The notes: generated by a model not told the origin, from the sequence alone. A stretch of 64,000 nucleotides of DNA from Siphlonurus alternatus (GCA_949825025.1 OX463788.1:33467078-33531077); one strand, 5' to 3'. Shown: positions 30,896 through 45,807, counted from the stretch's first letter. Numbers and translations are program-made.

Positions 30896-31050
30896 TTTCA
30901 TTTTCACTTCCTCTAAATCGTCCAGTCATTTTTTGGAGTCATCTCTCTCAAGCTACACCCTATTCAAAAAGTCTTAAATATATTATTTACGTAGTCCCAT
31001 TAGAGATTAAAACATATGCGACAGTAAAATTCTAAATACATATATATATG

Positions 31051-31092
<42 letters not shown>

Positions 31093-31349
31093 GAATAAAT
31101 TTAATTTTAATTATATTTTTACACTTATACACTGTCATATACTCATATACAGTATTATTTATGAATTATGATATAATGCTTGCGTGCATATTTGATTACT
31201 TGATTATGTTACATGTTGTGATGGAGCTAGTAACAACTCAACAATGACAGCGTTTTTATTTGACGTTAATAGCAGCGAGATGGATTTACTCTCTTGACAA
31301 CAAGATTCTGTTCGCTCGATAAAGCTTGACGCGTATTTTCTCGCTTCAA

Positions 31350-31350
<1 letters not shown>

Positions 31351-31404
<54 letters not shown>
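31351..31404. repeat. (TC)n microsatellite
   Basis: About 54 bases of pure CT repeat. Confidence 0.95.
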
Positions 31405-31406
<2 letters not shown>

Positions 31407-31409
31407 ATG

Positions 31410-33970
31410 TTTACTTTCTGCAAGTTCATTTCACAGCAAGTTTTTTTTTCCTTATTATTATTTTTTGCTTCATATGTTTGTTTTCTTCTCATCCGATAGC
31501 AAACCATTAATCTCTCACGTAATTTATTTTCTGCAAGCTTTATAAAGGTGTTTTATAGATTTTACATCATCTATCGTTTTACGTTAAATTTATATTGCAC
31601 AGATAAAACCAATTAATCACATGTACAAATTCAACACATTTAAATAATTTAACATTTGTAAATAAAAATTGAAATATCCTATAAGAAATCCATGTAGGGA
31701 TAATACTTTTGATGAGAAAGCTGTAAAAATAGCATTTATTTTTATTTTGATATTTATTTCTGAATGCACCTTAATAAGTTTGAAACTTGAGGAGGGGACT
31801 GGAAAGAATCAAGCCATTACCTGTTTGCGTCTCAGCATCCAGTGCATGAAGTGTTACTGACGAAACTGTAAAATTTGTCAGGATGAACAAAAAATATTCT
31901 ATGTATTATAATTATATACATACATTTTTATCCATGAATAGTAGAACAAAGTAATATGTCCAAATGTCCAAAGCCAGGGATCAGGGATACCGCACACAAG
32001 TATAATTTTATATCGTAGATGAATTTACATAAGCAAAAAAAAAAAAAAAAAAAAAAGGGGGGGAAGTTAATTTTTCTTTGGAACTGAGAACCATGTATTA
32101 TAGTTATGCTGTATATTATAAATAATAATAAATATTATAATCATAATATAACCACGTTAATTCAACGATGCTTTACTGTATATATCAGTGCGTTCTGTGT
32201 TGTAAGGAAATTCTGTCAACTAATATTACTTTGACACGGTTTTACAATGAACCTTGCTACCAATTGGTCCAATTGCTTTTTCAATGGTACATGGTTGTTT
32301 TATATAAATATGTATTTTGACACACATGGTAAGATGAAATATAATAATATAACATATTTTAAGTTCAGCATACTGCAATGTAGAATTTGATTCCATGGAA
32401 AAAGAAAATACTAACTTTGGTAGATTCTTAATTTTCTTACGACGGAAATATGCTTTTCACTTCACTGTATACTGCCAACATTAAAACTTTCTATATTGCA
32501 AATTTGGTGCTGATTATTTCCTGCTGCAAGCACATAAAAAAAAACAGCACGACTCAAAGAAATTTTTCTTTTTAACTTGACATTGTGATAATGATAACAT
32601 TTGCAGATAACACGTCATGCCTAATTTAATTAAATTTTGCTAAAAAAGTTGAACTAAATTCAAGTATACTGCACAATACATGATGATTGAAAGTTATTAA
32701 AATATTATACTGTTCTTATGATCCTGAGATTATTCGACAAATCAAAATTATAGGTTGCTACTAATTTATTAACTTATATTTACTATACATATATTATGAT
32801 GTATATGTATGTAGATTAATTATTCCTCATAACCACATTTTTGGAGGGTTATCAATTTGAACCAAACCACATGTTTTAATTATAATAACCTATAATATAG
32901 CTCAAATATATCAATTATACCACTGAGCCATTAACCATTAACTAGAAGTATTATTAAATAAACTTTATTATCATGCCATTATGATTATTTGATTAAAATA
33001 TATTAATGAAATTTACTTTGAATTATTATTCTATTCATTAATTAACCGTCGTAAAATTGCTATATATTTAATGAGGGAATATTTATTTTATTTTAATTTG
33101 TATAACATATCAGTGAGTATATAATGTTTTCTGAATAATAATTAAAGTTAAAATACTTAATGTCATTTAATATTCTTGTTTTTTGTTCGTCAATTATTTT
33201 GCTTACCAATTTAGTCTATAATGTTGTTGTTTTACAAATATCCAATTACATTTTATGGTTTTCTGAAAATGCACTCAAAGCAAAAAAAGAAAAAAAATGT
33301 ATGGAAAACATTGCGTACTTAATTATATACGTCAGTGCTAGTACGGTGATAGGAACTCTATGTGATAACACCATCTCAGTTTATTACTGGCAGAAAGTGT
33401 AATAAAATAAATAATGTATGCAGGTAATTAATTTACTGCATAAACTGCAGGCAGATCGACACCAGCATGCTAATACAATTCTATCGTGATAAACAGTATT
33501 TTATCAGATAAAGATGTACTAACTCAAATCTGAGTGCTTTTCTATGACAGATTTACGGAGACAATTGGCTTTTATATTGGAAACAAAATAATATATCTCA
33601 CTTTAATGGTGTCAAGGTCTGTTTTGCAATGCAAACAAAAGTATTGAAATAAAATAAAATAAATAGAATACAGCTGATCAAAATAAAGAAAAAACTTTGA
33701 TCAGGTTCAGTTTAAAACCTTGCTTTTACGTTTCACTTCATTACAGACTATATCAAAGTGATAATTAAACAAAAAAAAAGTAATAAGTCCACACCTAAAC
33801 AGATGTATCGCCATTACCATTTGTTTTTATTAGAGCAATGTAAAAGATATTGAATAATTTGACAGTAATAATAGAATAATTTAATTTTAATATTATATTT
33901 AATGCACTAATAAACATAACAATTCATGTGCAATATGTATAAATGTGTGTATAATTATATATGTGTGTGT
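31410..33970. other. AT-rich intergenic DNA
   Basis: A poly-A/poly-G junction near 32036-32063. Open frames of 60-80 codons look like chance. No gene or repeat family recognised. Confidence 0.4.
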
Positions 33971-33975
33971 CTAAT

Positions 33976-34300
33976 TAATAGAGTATTGACCTCGAAATAT
34001 TTTATTGCAGAAATTGATAGAGGGTGCAAAGTTATGCTACCCTAATTTTTTTCAGATTTTTTAGAGTCCGAGAACTATTTTAAAAAAATGTATATTGAAA
34101 GCATGACATATAAAGTGACGCCTCTAGACGCCTCTCCTAATAAAAGGATAGGACCTAAAAAGGACGTGGGTTCAAACTAGACCTCGGCAAAACTTTTTAG
34201 CAATATTTCCCGGTCTCTAAAAAATCTGAAAAAAAGAATCATAACTTTGCACCCTCTATCCATTTTTGGAATAAGAATTTTTGAGGTCGATACTCTATTA
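33976..34300. mobile_element. CRE-MITE family, copy B (degraded centre)
   Basis: Ends TAATAGAGTATTGACCTCG and inverse TCGATACTCTATTA; arms match copies at 13913 and 56383. The central TGACGTCA pair is lost here. Confidence 0.8.
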
Positions 34301-34633
34301 TATGTGTATTTAAAACATATGTCGTGTCCTGTGAAAATTGCTTGTGTTTTTGTTTTTATAGATTGGAGATGTATACTACACCCCATCATGTATCCAAATT
34401 ATGGAAATACTCTATTGATTGGATTCAATAAACAAATAATATATATAAAGAAATTAAATGTAGATTTCTTTATTAAACGTTTTAAGACGATTTGATTTGC
34501 TGAAGCTACTCAAGAGGCAATTTTAGGAGAATTAAGAATAGCTCTATTATACTGCATGGCGATGGTCAAAAAATATATTTTTTAACATTTTTTGTTGCTT
34601 ATTATTTTTAGTTACTATTTTCAATATTTTATC

Positions 34634-34720
34634 TTATACTTCCCTCAAGAATACATAAATAACAAGTCAGAGGCAGGAGATTCAAAAACAGTCCAATATA
34701 TAAAAACTCTTCCTTTTTCA
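34634..34720 (-). mobile_element. 3' end of a non-LTR element
   Basis: CTTCCCTCAAGAATACATAA plus ATAACAAGTCAGAGGCAGGA is shared with 39157-39225 and 46400-46460, where reverse-transcriptase coding remnants lie directly upstream on the minus strand. Confidence 0.65.
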
Positions 34721-34724
34721 CTAA

Positions 34725-36285
34725 AATTTATGATAAAATAAACTCATGAAATTACTGATACGTATATGCATTCAAAAAATAAAGTTTTTTTTATTATAGT
34801 TGATATGACTTTTTATTAGTGAATTAAAAACCAGTAGCTGCAATAATAAAATTGTCAAAGAAAGTATTGAATAAAAGCAGTAATGAACATTTTGATGGTG
34901 TGATATTTATAGACATTCTTTGAATTAAATGTTTGGGATATAAATTTTTTATTTTTTATGTAATAAAACACGATAGACTAGATTAAAAATATGAAAAAGC
35001 GGCAGGGGGAAGGGGAGGGGGGGGAAGAGAAAACGACTGCTTTAAACCACGCGACTGTTTATTTTATATAACGTTAATATTTTGTCATGTCTACCAAGTC
35101 TTTATATATGTTCCCGACGCAATATTTACTCTATATTGTGTGTTTGACACCTAGGTAGCTGCTGCGGTGACAGAATATAAAACATAGAGGGTGAAAAAAT
35201 TTACATAGATATATGTTTCAATCTTCTGTTTTTTTCTGGTATATTTTTCTTTCCAAAAAGTATCAGAATAAGTTTTTCATCTTTCTGTCTCTACATTTTT
35301 ATAAAAAAAAACGAGTATAACTATAAATATATGTATATAAATAGAACGTTATCAAACTTTTCAAAACTATATACTTTTTTAAAGTCTAATTATAAGATCG
35401 CATAAAAAAAACTTTTGGTGTGACAAACTCAGTTTCGTTCCGTTCATGTATTTTCAACTTATAATCATCACTCAAACAGTACTTGTAAGTCATCGCGCTA
35501 AACAGATTGCCTTCTCATTTAAACTTTACGCCAACTTTTACAGCGATAAAATAAACTAAAAACAATAAAACAACTTTATTAACGATTATTCATATTATAA
35601 TTAAATCAAAACTTTTAAATAGGTCCTGTAATTACAGCATGTTTTTATACCAAAATTTAAATTTTTTCACGAGATGTTTTAAGCTGGTAAGATTAAAATA
35701 AAATTAATTATTATATTATCTTCTTATTCTTCTCAAATTATTCTTAACATCTCAATTCCTTGGTACAATCATCGAGTTGGAACGTTAAGCCTTAATCATC
35801 CTTAATGGAACCATTTATTTTCAGTCAAAGAAAAGCATTTTTTTTTTAATGGAAATCAAATGTAGTTTTGTTTATATTTAAATTTGAGATGGATTTCAGT
35901 ATTTTCAGTTAAATCAATTGTTAACACAAATAGCATACTTAAAAAAATCTCAATACGTTCAAATTATAATGCTAAAATGTGGAATTTATTTTTAATTATT
36001 TTGACTGTCACCTTAAAATATATATATATATTGTATATAATATATATTGTAAAGTTGTACATAAATAATCACCAAATCATTTGATGAAAATAATAGAACT
36101 TGAAAAGAAATACAACAGAAATTATGAAATATTGTTTTTAATAATAAAATAGATATAAATTATATCGACATTGCTTGGTCTTGTCTCTCTTTCTCTCACT
36201 GACTTGCTATTGTTACCATTGATGCTATTTTATTAGTAAATAATATAATCATAAATACAATCTAACAGAACTAGAATTTTCAACG
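34725..36285. other. AT-rich intergenic DNA
   Basis: Nothing recognised apart from a G-rich run near 35004-35024. Confidence 0.4.
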
Positions 36286-36490
36286 TTAAATGGATCCAGC
36301 TCCAAAGAAGGAAGCCAATCTTCCAGTGAGGTGGAACGTGGGTGAGGCTGCAGCTGCTTACTACCACTCGACCACAACCTCTGCACTAGTAGCTCATGAG
36401 CGCAGCGTCAAGGCGTGTGTATATACGCCGACTCGAGTTTTATTATAAACCCATGCGGCGCAAATACAGAGACTACAGGGTGACGACAAT
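36286..36490. other. GC-richer islet, unassigned
   Basis: GC and CpG well above the flanks (GAGCGCAGCGTCAAGGCGTG). No open frame of note. Possibly regulatory. Confidence 0.25.
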
Positions 36491-37041
36491 GTTCATTTTA
36501 AATTATAATTATATTATATTTCATATTTAACCCATTTTCAGGGATTTTTCATTGCCAACTAGCCTGAAAAGGACAGCACCCCCTTCTTCCCTCCTTCCAT
36601 CTAATTGCAAACATATAATATTGGTGTAATTTTCAGCATATATCGCTTGTAATCATGGGAATTAAAATTCATTTCTTACGTAAGCACAACACAAAATGTT
36701 ATAATATTAACAATTAATTGCAGTGCACCACTAGACTGACTATAGTCATCCCCATTTATCTTCATGACAAATAAATGGTGGCAACATAAAAGATAATCGT
36801 CTTTAATGCATAACAGCATTGATATTTATTCATTAAAATTTACTGAATAAATGCTTCAAGCACCTGCTGAGAAATGAGCCACCATCATCACGGCAGTTCG
36901 TCACAACAACGACATGGATTGCAAAATTTAATACTACTAGTACATTAAAATTTTAAAACTGTTATTATTTTTAGTTTAATTGTTACTGTTTCATTAGTTA
37001 TTGATAGGTGATTCAGTTCTTAACGTTGCATAAAATCAATT

Positions 37042-37533
37042 TTTAATTCTTTCTAGGTCTCATAAAGTTAAATGATGACACATAATAATAGTATGCAGGA
37101 TATAATAAATATGATATAGTGTATAGAAATTATGCAACATATATACGTACTGTTTGTTATACGTCACGTGCAGCGTACATCAGTACTTGTAATTTTGTAT
37201 TACTGCAGAGTGTAGATGGAATGGATCGACGTACAATTCTGCTGCATAAAAGAAACTAACTTGCAAACTTACAAGTTTCATGAATGCTTTAATTCTTTCT
37301 AGGTCTCATAAAGTTAAATGATGACACATAATAATAGTATGCAGGATATAATAAATATGATATAGTGTATAGAAATTATGCAACATATATACGTACTGTT
37401 TGTTATACGTCACGTGCAGCGTACATCAGTACTTGTAATTTTGTATTACTGCAGAGTGTAGATGGAATGGATCGACGTACAATTCTGCTGCATAAAAGAA
37501 ACTAACTTGCAAACTTACAAGTTTCATGAATGC
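37042..37533. repeat. Perfect 246-base tandem duplication
   Basis: 37042-37287 and 37288-37533 are identical by eye over the full 246-base unit (TTTAATTCTTTCTAGGTCTC to AAGTTTCATGAATGC). Each unit holds a CACGTG. Either a very recent duplication or an assembly artefact. Confidence 0.93.
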
Positions 37534-37612
37534 TCCATTTACATAATAACATATATTTCATATTTTTAAGTTAATTTGACAGACTGCATTTGGATGGAAG
37601 CGGGAAGGGGGG

Positions 37613-37725
<113 letters not shown>

Positions 37726-38097
37726 ATTGCTGTATTTTTGAAGCTAATAAACATTGAAAAAACCTGTAGTTATCTATGAAATATAAGTTTTTCCTTACAT
37801 ATTATTTGTCTCACTTCATCAAAGTTAAAAAAAAAAAAAAAAAAAAAAAAACTTGAGGGGTTTCTCTCTCACTGAAGATGTTGTGTCAGGAGGGTGGAGT
37901 TGGGGGACTAAAATACTATATAACTATATACTAAAATATGTAGGAGATAATTTATCAGCATTTTTATTTTTATCCTTCTTCCACACAATATTTCTAAAAA
38001 TAATAATGCATGCAAATTGTTTTCTTTTTTTTTACCACTCAAACAAAATGTGCTACTTATAATATAAAATATTGTAATAAAATATATTGTATAAGTA

Positions 38098-38266
38098 CAG
38101 GCGCGGATCCAGGGGGGCTGGGGGGCTGCAGACCCCCCCCCCCGAAATTTTGGATTTAACATGGGCAATATAGGCATTACCCCCCCTCCATTTTTTTTTA
38201 GCATTGGCCTTATGGAGGCAGCCCCCCCCCCCCCCCCCCCGAATTTTTTTTCTAGATCCGCGCCTG
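38098..38266. mobile_element. hAT-type MITE, CAGGCGCGGATCC ends, copy 1
   Basis: CAGGCGCGGATCCAG at the left and TAGATCCGCGCCTG at the right; flanked by an exact 8-base duplication TATAAGTA (38090-38097 and 38267-38274), the hAT signature. 169 bases with G and C homopolymers. Confidence 0.9.
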
Positions 38267-38274
38267 TATAAGTA

Positions 38275-39150
38275 TAAGTATATTTGAAAACAGATATTTA
38301 AAAAATTATTAAATATTTAAATATAACATAATAGTTATAATATGATGATCAGAAGTGATTGATTATCTTCAATTTTATAATTCTAGCAGGAAATTCTGAA
38401 AAAATATCAAGCTATGAAATGACGTGACCAATTAAAAAATAAATATTAATGCATCATTATATATTAACAATTATAATTGTACTCAATATTAAAAATAGTT
38501 AACAAATTTTAAACTTTAAAAAAATATATATAATTTTTATAAACATAAATCTATCGTATATCTTCCCTAAATGTGACTTCCATGTATAATGTTACGTAAT
38601 GTACATCAAGTACTATACATATAGTACAGTGATATCAGATGACCATCGTTCTCCTGCATTTTTTTTGTATAATTTTTAATGTATTTTTTTAACTATATAA
38701 AATTAATTATTAAAAAAATAGCATGACATACGAGTATACAAAAGATTTTATGAGAATGAAGTTTGATAATTCGCTGTTATATTTATAAACAATAAGGTTA
38801 CACCCACCAGGTGCTATTGAGCGCTGAGTGAAACAAGATCACATCAAAGGATATAATAGCATTAACAAAATAAATATTATACAAGTTAATCACTTTAATC
38901 TTAGCGGAATATTCATGTTATTGACAGTTGATATTGTTTATGGAAAGTTAAATTGAAAACTTTTTCCCATTGTATTTAATTGAAAAGTTACAAAAACTTT
39001 GTTATTAATTTGACGTATAGCCTATTTATGCTTGGTAATATTGACATTGAGTACAATAATTATATACACCTGAAAGTAAAAGAAAAAAAAAGAAAGAAAT
39101 AACAATTGACACTTGCAGTTTTTTTTTAGTATGCATGCATATACTCTCTA
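38275..39150. other. AT-rich intergenic DNA
   Basis: Nothing recognised. Confidence 0.4.
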
Positions 39151-39156
39151 TTTTAT

Positions 39157-39569
39157 TATATTTCCCTCATGAGTACATAAATAACAAAAGTCAGAGGCAG
39201 GAAATTCACAAACAGTCCAATAAGAACAATTCACTTCCCGAAAGTTGTGTAGTGAATCCCTGTAAACACACAATATAATATATAAGGAAATACACAATTA
39301 GTGAAATAATAATATATAATAGTTAACAAAACTAAAGAAAATAAATAAGCATATTTATGTAATTTTACATTTGTCCTAAGCATATGTGCCGTTAATTTTG
39401 TGTAAAATAAAGAACCATTCATGGATCTAATGTCAAGAGGTAATGAATTCCAAAGAGAACAAACTCTTTCATAAAATGACCTTTGATGAGCATCCGATCT
39501 AACAAAAGGTGCAAGGGTTTTACAACAGACCACGTTCTTTACCTCTCCCAATCTGCAATGCTCGTTCAT
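39157..39569 (-). pseudogene. 3' part of a non-LTR reverse transcriptase
   Basis: The minus strand encodes APFVRSDAHQRSFYERVCSL then WNSLPLDIRSMNGSLFYTKL, the conserved end of CR1/Jockey-group proteins (RLWN.LP...). It is followed by the family 3' UTR shared with 34634 and 46400. Severely 5' truncated. Confidence 0.8.
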
Positions 39570-42500
39570 CGAAATTACATTTAAAGGCCGTCAAAAACAT
39601 TTTTTATCAAAATATTCTATACTATATTCGTTTTTATATTAATTTAATTGTCCAAATTTGAAAATAAAATAATAATATACATGACATGTTAATTATATAT
39701 CACAGAGCAAGAACTTTTTACACCATGATACTTAAAAAAACAATAACGGATTATCATTATTGGTTGCTGCAACCTATCTACCAAAAGCCTAGTCAAAGTT
39801 AAACCAATCACCATTCAATTAAAGTTTCCACGTTAATCAAAATAAAAAAATAATACATATAAAAATGTGTAATATAATCTAAGTCTATCAATGCATGTAA
39901 TATTTTTTAACAGCTTTGTGACAGCACAAATTGATACATTTTGTGACACAAAAAGTTTTTTCTGGTTTCACACAGAGCTTCTGAGCAGGCAGTCAGAGCC
40001 ATTAGAGTGAGGGGCTTGCTCGAGAATGCAGCACTGTCACATGCTGCGTCCCCCTGCTACGTTACTGTATAGCTGCTGCTGTATTGTGCGGCCAAGCAGC
40101 CCGAGCTGCTGCGCTCAATGCATGCATCTGCATCTACCGACTTAAATAATTTTTTTTATTTCAGCTAAAAAGTTTTACTTTTGTGAAAAAAGAAATTGTG
40201 AATTCTTTTATTAAGCACTATACTTTACTTCTGACAATGCTCTGAACACTTAAAACTTCTTTAACTCAAGTATATCACAGTTTCAAGTAAAACTTTCTTA
40301 CCTTACTAGACAATAAATATTTCATAATTTCATAAATATTATTGTGTAATATAGTTTAACAGTTTGTGCAGTTTGTTATATATTTTTTGTTAAAGCTTAT
40401 TGCCTAAAGGGACTGTTGTGTGTTTGTTATATTGTGTTAATAATGTTACGGTTTTCGTTACATATTCTATAACAAGCCTCAGGTCTATTACAGAGAGCGT
40501 ATAATAATAAATTAATACTTAATAACATTAATTAATACTTGTTGTATTATGTTGATACTATCTCATTATTATTAGAGAGCTAATTTAAATATTTTTTAAA
40601 GAAATATAAATATTTTTATTTAATAATATTTTGTAAAGAAATTTAGGCCACTAAGTCATTATAATCATTATATTGATTCAATTTCATCGATTATATTTAT
40701 GTATGGTGATCGATTTATCGTGACTGAATCAGTTTTTGTAAATATTGTCAATTTTAAGTAACTGCTTTGTAATAAATATTATTTAAATTGATAAAATTGT
40801 TTATTGTCACTTTTATTATACATGCAGTGTTTATATTGGCAGGGAGAGTGTTAAAAATCTTTAGGGCAATAGCGGAGTCTATCTTTGTATGTTGTACGAC
40901 GTGTTATAAGTATATAAAAAAATAATATGTCTGGAGGAGTTTAAATTTACGATTTTCAAAATAACGTTTTTTTTATTATTATTATTTACTTTCAAAAGCA
41001 ATATTACATGCAGCAAACATCAGTTAATGCAATGAATGGTAAATGATAACTAACGAATTTTAATTTATTTACAAGTAATTGGTAGTTTCTATATCCATGT
41101 TATAAAGTTCCCCTTAATAGTTTTCTCCAAACAATATTTATATAATAAATTACTGTGGACCCAAAGCATTATGGATTTGAAAATGAATTTACAGAAACTA
41201 ATTTGATGCGTCATAAATAATTCAAAAATTTTAAGATTAATCTTTTGAGCATGGATATGGCTTTGTGGTGAAGGGAGAGCAATGTTAGGACTATATATAC
41301 ACATGTATAATTCATAGCCATACAGACTTTATTAAATTAGTGCATGCACACTCAAGCTGTACGACTGGTACTACTCGCACGAGGAGATGGATGATGATAA
41401 ACCCACTTCGCTCTAAAAACTAAGTGCCAAGTTTGTGTGGCGCATGCACCCACTCTAGGTAGACGACTTTATACGCAGTAAAATTCGTAACTTTACAGAA
41501 ATTTAATATATGCCATGCCAACAGCAAACAAATTATTTATATTACATATAGGTTCATGTGTATGTATATATATATAATATATACATATATATAACATTAT
41601 ATATCTAGGTATCTTAGGTGTTAAAAATCTTTCAATTCAATTATCCATAAGATTAAATATAATTAAAAAAAAAAGATAAAACATATGCATAAGTAATATA
41701 GTATATAATGCAATAAAATATGTATTACATTTGTTTAAATATATATTTTTTTTTATAATCTGGGCAATCTGGCATCTCCATACACTTGAATAATGGATAC
41801 AGAATAATGTACCAAAAAGCACTTGACTGAATATTATAAATAGTCTCTAGTAGCACATCACTTGGAAAATATTGCCATGTGATAAATGCATACACTTATG
41901 TATAAATGTACGCAACACAAAATGCTTACCGCCAAAATGACTGGCTTTTTACTCATCTCACTGCCAACCACTTCAATTGCTGCAATTCAAGCTATATACC
42001 AAGAGATAGCTATAGTGAGTGAGTTAGAATACGTCATTAAGTGCTTTTCAAGTGCATATTTTTGATGTTGCTAAATCTACCCCTGCAATTATATTTTTCT
42101 TTTATTTACCAATCGATACTAAAATAATTGATTTGCAACTTTCTACAATTATAATGACATGAATATATTGTGACATTAGAGATTATAATACTTTAATTTA
42201 GTTGCAGTGGAAAAAATACTAGAAAAACTCTTATTGCTTTTAAATAGTCAATGAAATTTACATGTAAATCACGTAACACAAAAAAAGAGGTTTTGATAAT
42301 ATTTCCTTGCATAATTTTTTTTTGTAGTTACGTGGGTGTTATGTAATTTATATTCAGTGGTGACGAATATGTATATATAAGCATCATGATAACTTGATTG
42401 TATTACATATTTTTTTTTACATGGTCTCTATCGAAATATTGTTTTAGCTAAGCTTACGATGAAAATTATCGTGTGTTTTCGCCATTTGTTTGCTGTGTTA

Positions 42501-43080
42501 ACAGGGTAAAGGTGTTGATCGATAGCAAGCATATCTTGAAATGTCAAAATTAGATATTTTAGTAACACAAAGTATTATTTACTTAAATATGTAAAAGGTA
42601 TTAAAGTAAATTACATTACAACATTTATGAGATCGCTAGAGGAAAAAGCAGACATTATTTGACATTTGCGATAAAAGTTACTTTCGACATTTACAGATAG
42701 CTTTTATCGTAAGTTTCGAATTTCTGCTTTTTTATCTGATGGTTTCATGTTTTTGACAAAAAATTAATTTACGTAAAATTATTATCAAAATTTAAATATA
42801 TGATTTGATTTTTAAAGGCATTGCTCTGAACTTGCAAATAAAGTTGCGAGTATTGAAATATGGGTTCATTAATGTGAAAAACCTTCAGTTATCCAAAAGT
42901 GTTCATGAAAAATATGAAAATTATTCATACCGTTTTTTTTTTCCAAAATATGATAGTGCTTATTGGGGTTAACATGGATTTTGGAAAATGGATTTAAAAT
43001 AAAAAATGTCCTCCGTTCAGTCCAACCTCGACCAATTTTTTGTTTTGTAAAGATTTCAAGATATGCTGAATCCAATAGCG
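39570..43080. other. AT-rich intergenic DNA with two GC-richer islets
   Basis: Islets at about 39975-40140 and 41335-41470 stand out by GC (GCGGCCAAGCAGCCCGAGC; TGGCGCATGCACCCACTC). No gene recognised in this stretch. Confidence 0.3.
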
Positions 43081-43084
43081 TAAT

Positions 43085-43295
43085 TTAAAAATAGCTGAAA
43101 TTGAATTTGTTCTTCCCCCTAATTTTCTTTTTGTTATGTTAAAGATAAATAATTGTATTTGCTCATTATGTATGTTATGATATTGTGTGTATTGTTTTGT
43201 ATTTATATTAAAACTTGACGTGAACATATGTTTGTCCTGCACAACCTGTAAAAGTTGAAAATGAATAAATAAATAAATAAATAAAAAAAAAAACG
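43085..43295 (+). mobile_element. Possible non-LTR 3' UTR and tail
   Basis: TGTCCTGCACAACCTGTAAA leads to GAATAAATAAATAAATAAAT and a poly-A, as in LINE tails. No coding part identified. Confidence 0.3.
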
Positions 43296-43299
43296 TAGT

Positions 43300-45655
43300 A
43301 AAAACAATCCTTAATGATATATATATATATATATACATTATGTTTGACCTGTTTTTACACAGTTATCAGGACTTATGCTGTACTAACTTCAAAAGGGGAC
43401 TTCCGAAGTAAGTCAACAGTGAGTGTTCTTTGAAGTAAAGTAAGTAGGAGATATTATTTTTTTTACAAAATGGCGTAACAAGGCAGAATTGGTTGCTTAA
43501 ATTAACTATGTAATATATAAAAGCAGAGAAGTTACATTAATTTTGATGGATTCTATTTTTTTTTTTTTAAATTTTACTTTAATTTCCTTGAAAATATATT
43601 GCCAATATCCTTGCATGCAGTATTGAAAAGGTTCATTTTTGTGAGTACCAGGCAAAGAAATCAGAAGCCACTCTAAAGTTAAGGGTGTAGAGGGGTTATA
43701 TAGTGAGGATGGGTAAATTTAACGATAAGGGTTGAAAATTAGATACAGCACCTTCTAGTAATTTCTTGGACAACATTTGGCACAACTCCAGTCAAGTTTT
43801 ATCTAGTACATTGTAGATTTTACATATAATTAAACTACAAGTACTATATAATACCGTTTAATTACATTATGTAAATTATAAATGTAAAAAAAAATCGTCA
43901 TTTATATTATATTGTTTTAGTTTTTACAAATTTTATCTTGAAAATAAACAAACATTCCTTTTTCACTTTATATATATTACTTTAGTAAGTATTCGTGAAG
44001 TTAAATATAATTTAAATAAAATATAATTTGAGCAAAGAATTATAAACTAAAAACAAAAATATTTAAATAATTTTTTAGTGTAACTTGCAATTATTATGGT
44101 CTCAAATAGAAATTTATTTAACAATGCCATTAACCAGAAGATATCTAACTATATACATTATGAATTACATGTGCCTGATGGGTCGAGGAAGAAAAGCAAG
44201 GGATAATTCAAGTGTATTGGTGGAGTAGTGGTGTGTTTGGATGGAAGAAGAAGTTCAACATAAACAGCTGGCTGAGCACCATGACTAACTCCCAGTGAAT
44301 CCACAGAGTTATAAGAACTTATAAGTTTATAATAGTAATAATGCTTTTTACTTGCTCGAGGGTACGTGTGAATCCTTGTTAAATTTAGGCAAGTAAGAAA
44401 GCCCGTTGTTATTATGAATTAAGTCTTAAAGTCTCTTTACAGTATAATCTTGTGACATTACCATTGGTGGTACCCTTCTTTGCTTGCTTCTGTTTTTGTG
44501 ACACTATCATCTTGCACTACTTATTTTAACAGGCCATTGCCACAACTTACACACAAATTTAAGTGCAAATTTTAACAAAATGTCACATTCAGTAACGAAA
44601 CAGTGTGTATTAAATAAACAGAATATAATATATATTATGACACCTACACAAAGCTAGATAGCCTGCTTATTTGTAGAAAAATTATAATCTATTCTTAAAT
44701 TTACTTACTCAAGATAAGTTAATACAGATGAATTTTATATATTTAAGAATATTACAAGTAATATCGCGTATTATGACGTACGTCTTACTATAGTTTGATG
44801 GTGGACCGTGTAAGGGGTATAGTAGCCGCCGAGTGTTTGTGAGAGCAAGTCTTCTTATCTTGCAGACGCACTCGGCACAGCTTGGCACAGCTAGTATAAC
44901 AACCCTATCCCACCCACAGGCAGCAAGCTAGTGTACGTACGTACAGCATCTATTTGCCAACGTCAAGACCACCACACGTCTAAATACTTAATTTCTCGAG
45001 CAAAACTTTCTTAATGACCTATAAAAGAACTACCCTTTGTTATTTGCCCAACGGGGGAAAAAAAATGTATAATATAAAAAAAAATCACTAAAATTTTAAA
45101 TACTAAGAAAATATAATATTCACATAAAAATTCTAGTGTTCAAACAACATTATAAGAAACATAACTTTAGACTTTATGTATTGTACTTACAATTATATTA
45201 TAGACAGATTAGGAAGTTGCTTTTAGTGTCTAAATGTTGATTGAACTGAATTTTTCATTTTGTAATTAATCGTACCTTCTACCAAACTTCTCTCCCAATA
45301 AAATAGTATTAAGAAAAATAAAATCAATATTTGTAATTTGCTAATAAGCGTGATTCGCAAACATGATATAAACATAATATTATGAATATTCGTTTTGGGA
45401 GTAGCATTTTTTACGCATATTCTCAGCTTCTACTACTTTTTATCATATAATATGTTTTTACACATATTTTTTTATTACTAAAATAATGAACTGAAATTGT
45501 ATTAGTTCAATCTTCTGTTTGTTTTTTGCAACTTGACTGCCTAGAAATTGGACTGCTTTTTTCGATGTGATTGTATTCGTATAATAATGTATACATCTGA
45601 AAAAAATTCCATACATATATGCAGCTGTGAAATCGCACATGAAGTAACTACTATT
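43300..45655. other. AT-rich intergenic DNA with a GC-richer islet
   Basis: Islet at about 44780-44990 (GTAGCCGCCGAGTG). Otherwise nothing recognised. Confidence 0.3.
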
Positions 45656-45661
45656 TCGTGT

Positions 45662-45807
45662 AAAGCCTGTATTACACAATACAATTTTGCATACAATTTT
45701 TTCTTACAAGAAAATTTCTTCTCCATAAAAAGTAATGGAGTTGAAGATTTGTTGTAAGGAAAAATTGTATGCAATAATTAAAAATTATATCGTGTAATAC
45801 CGGCTTA
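45662..45807. mobile_element. Foldback MITE
   Basis: AAAGCCTGTATTACACAATA and inverse GTGTAATACCGGCTTA, with inner arms GCATACAATTTTTTCTTACA and TTGTAAGGAAAAATTGTATG. 146 bases. Confidence 0.75.

Noticed and set aside
38098..38266. G-quadruplex locus as the main feature of the G/C runs
   Set aside because: The G and C runs are parts of a hAT-type MITE with clean target duplications; any quadruplex is incidental and homopolymer lengths may be assembly errors.
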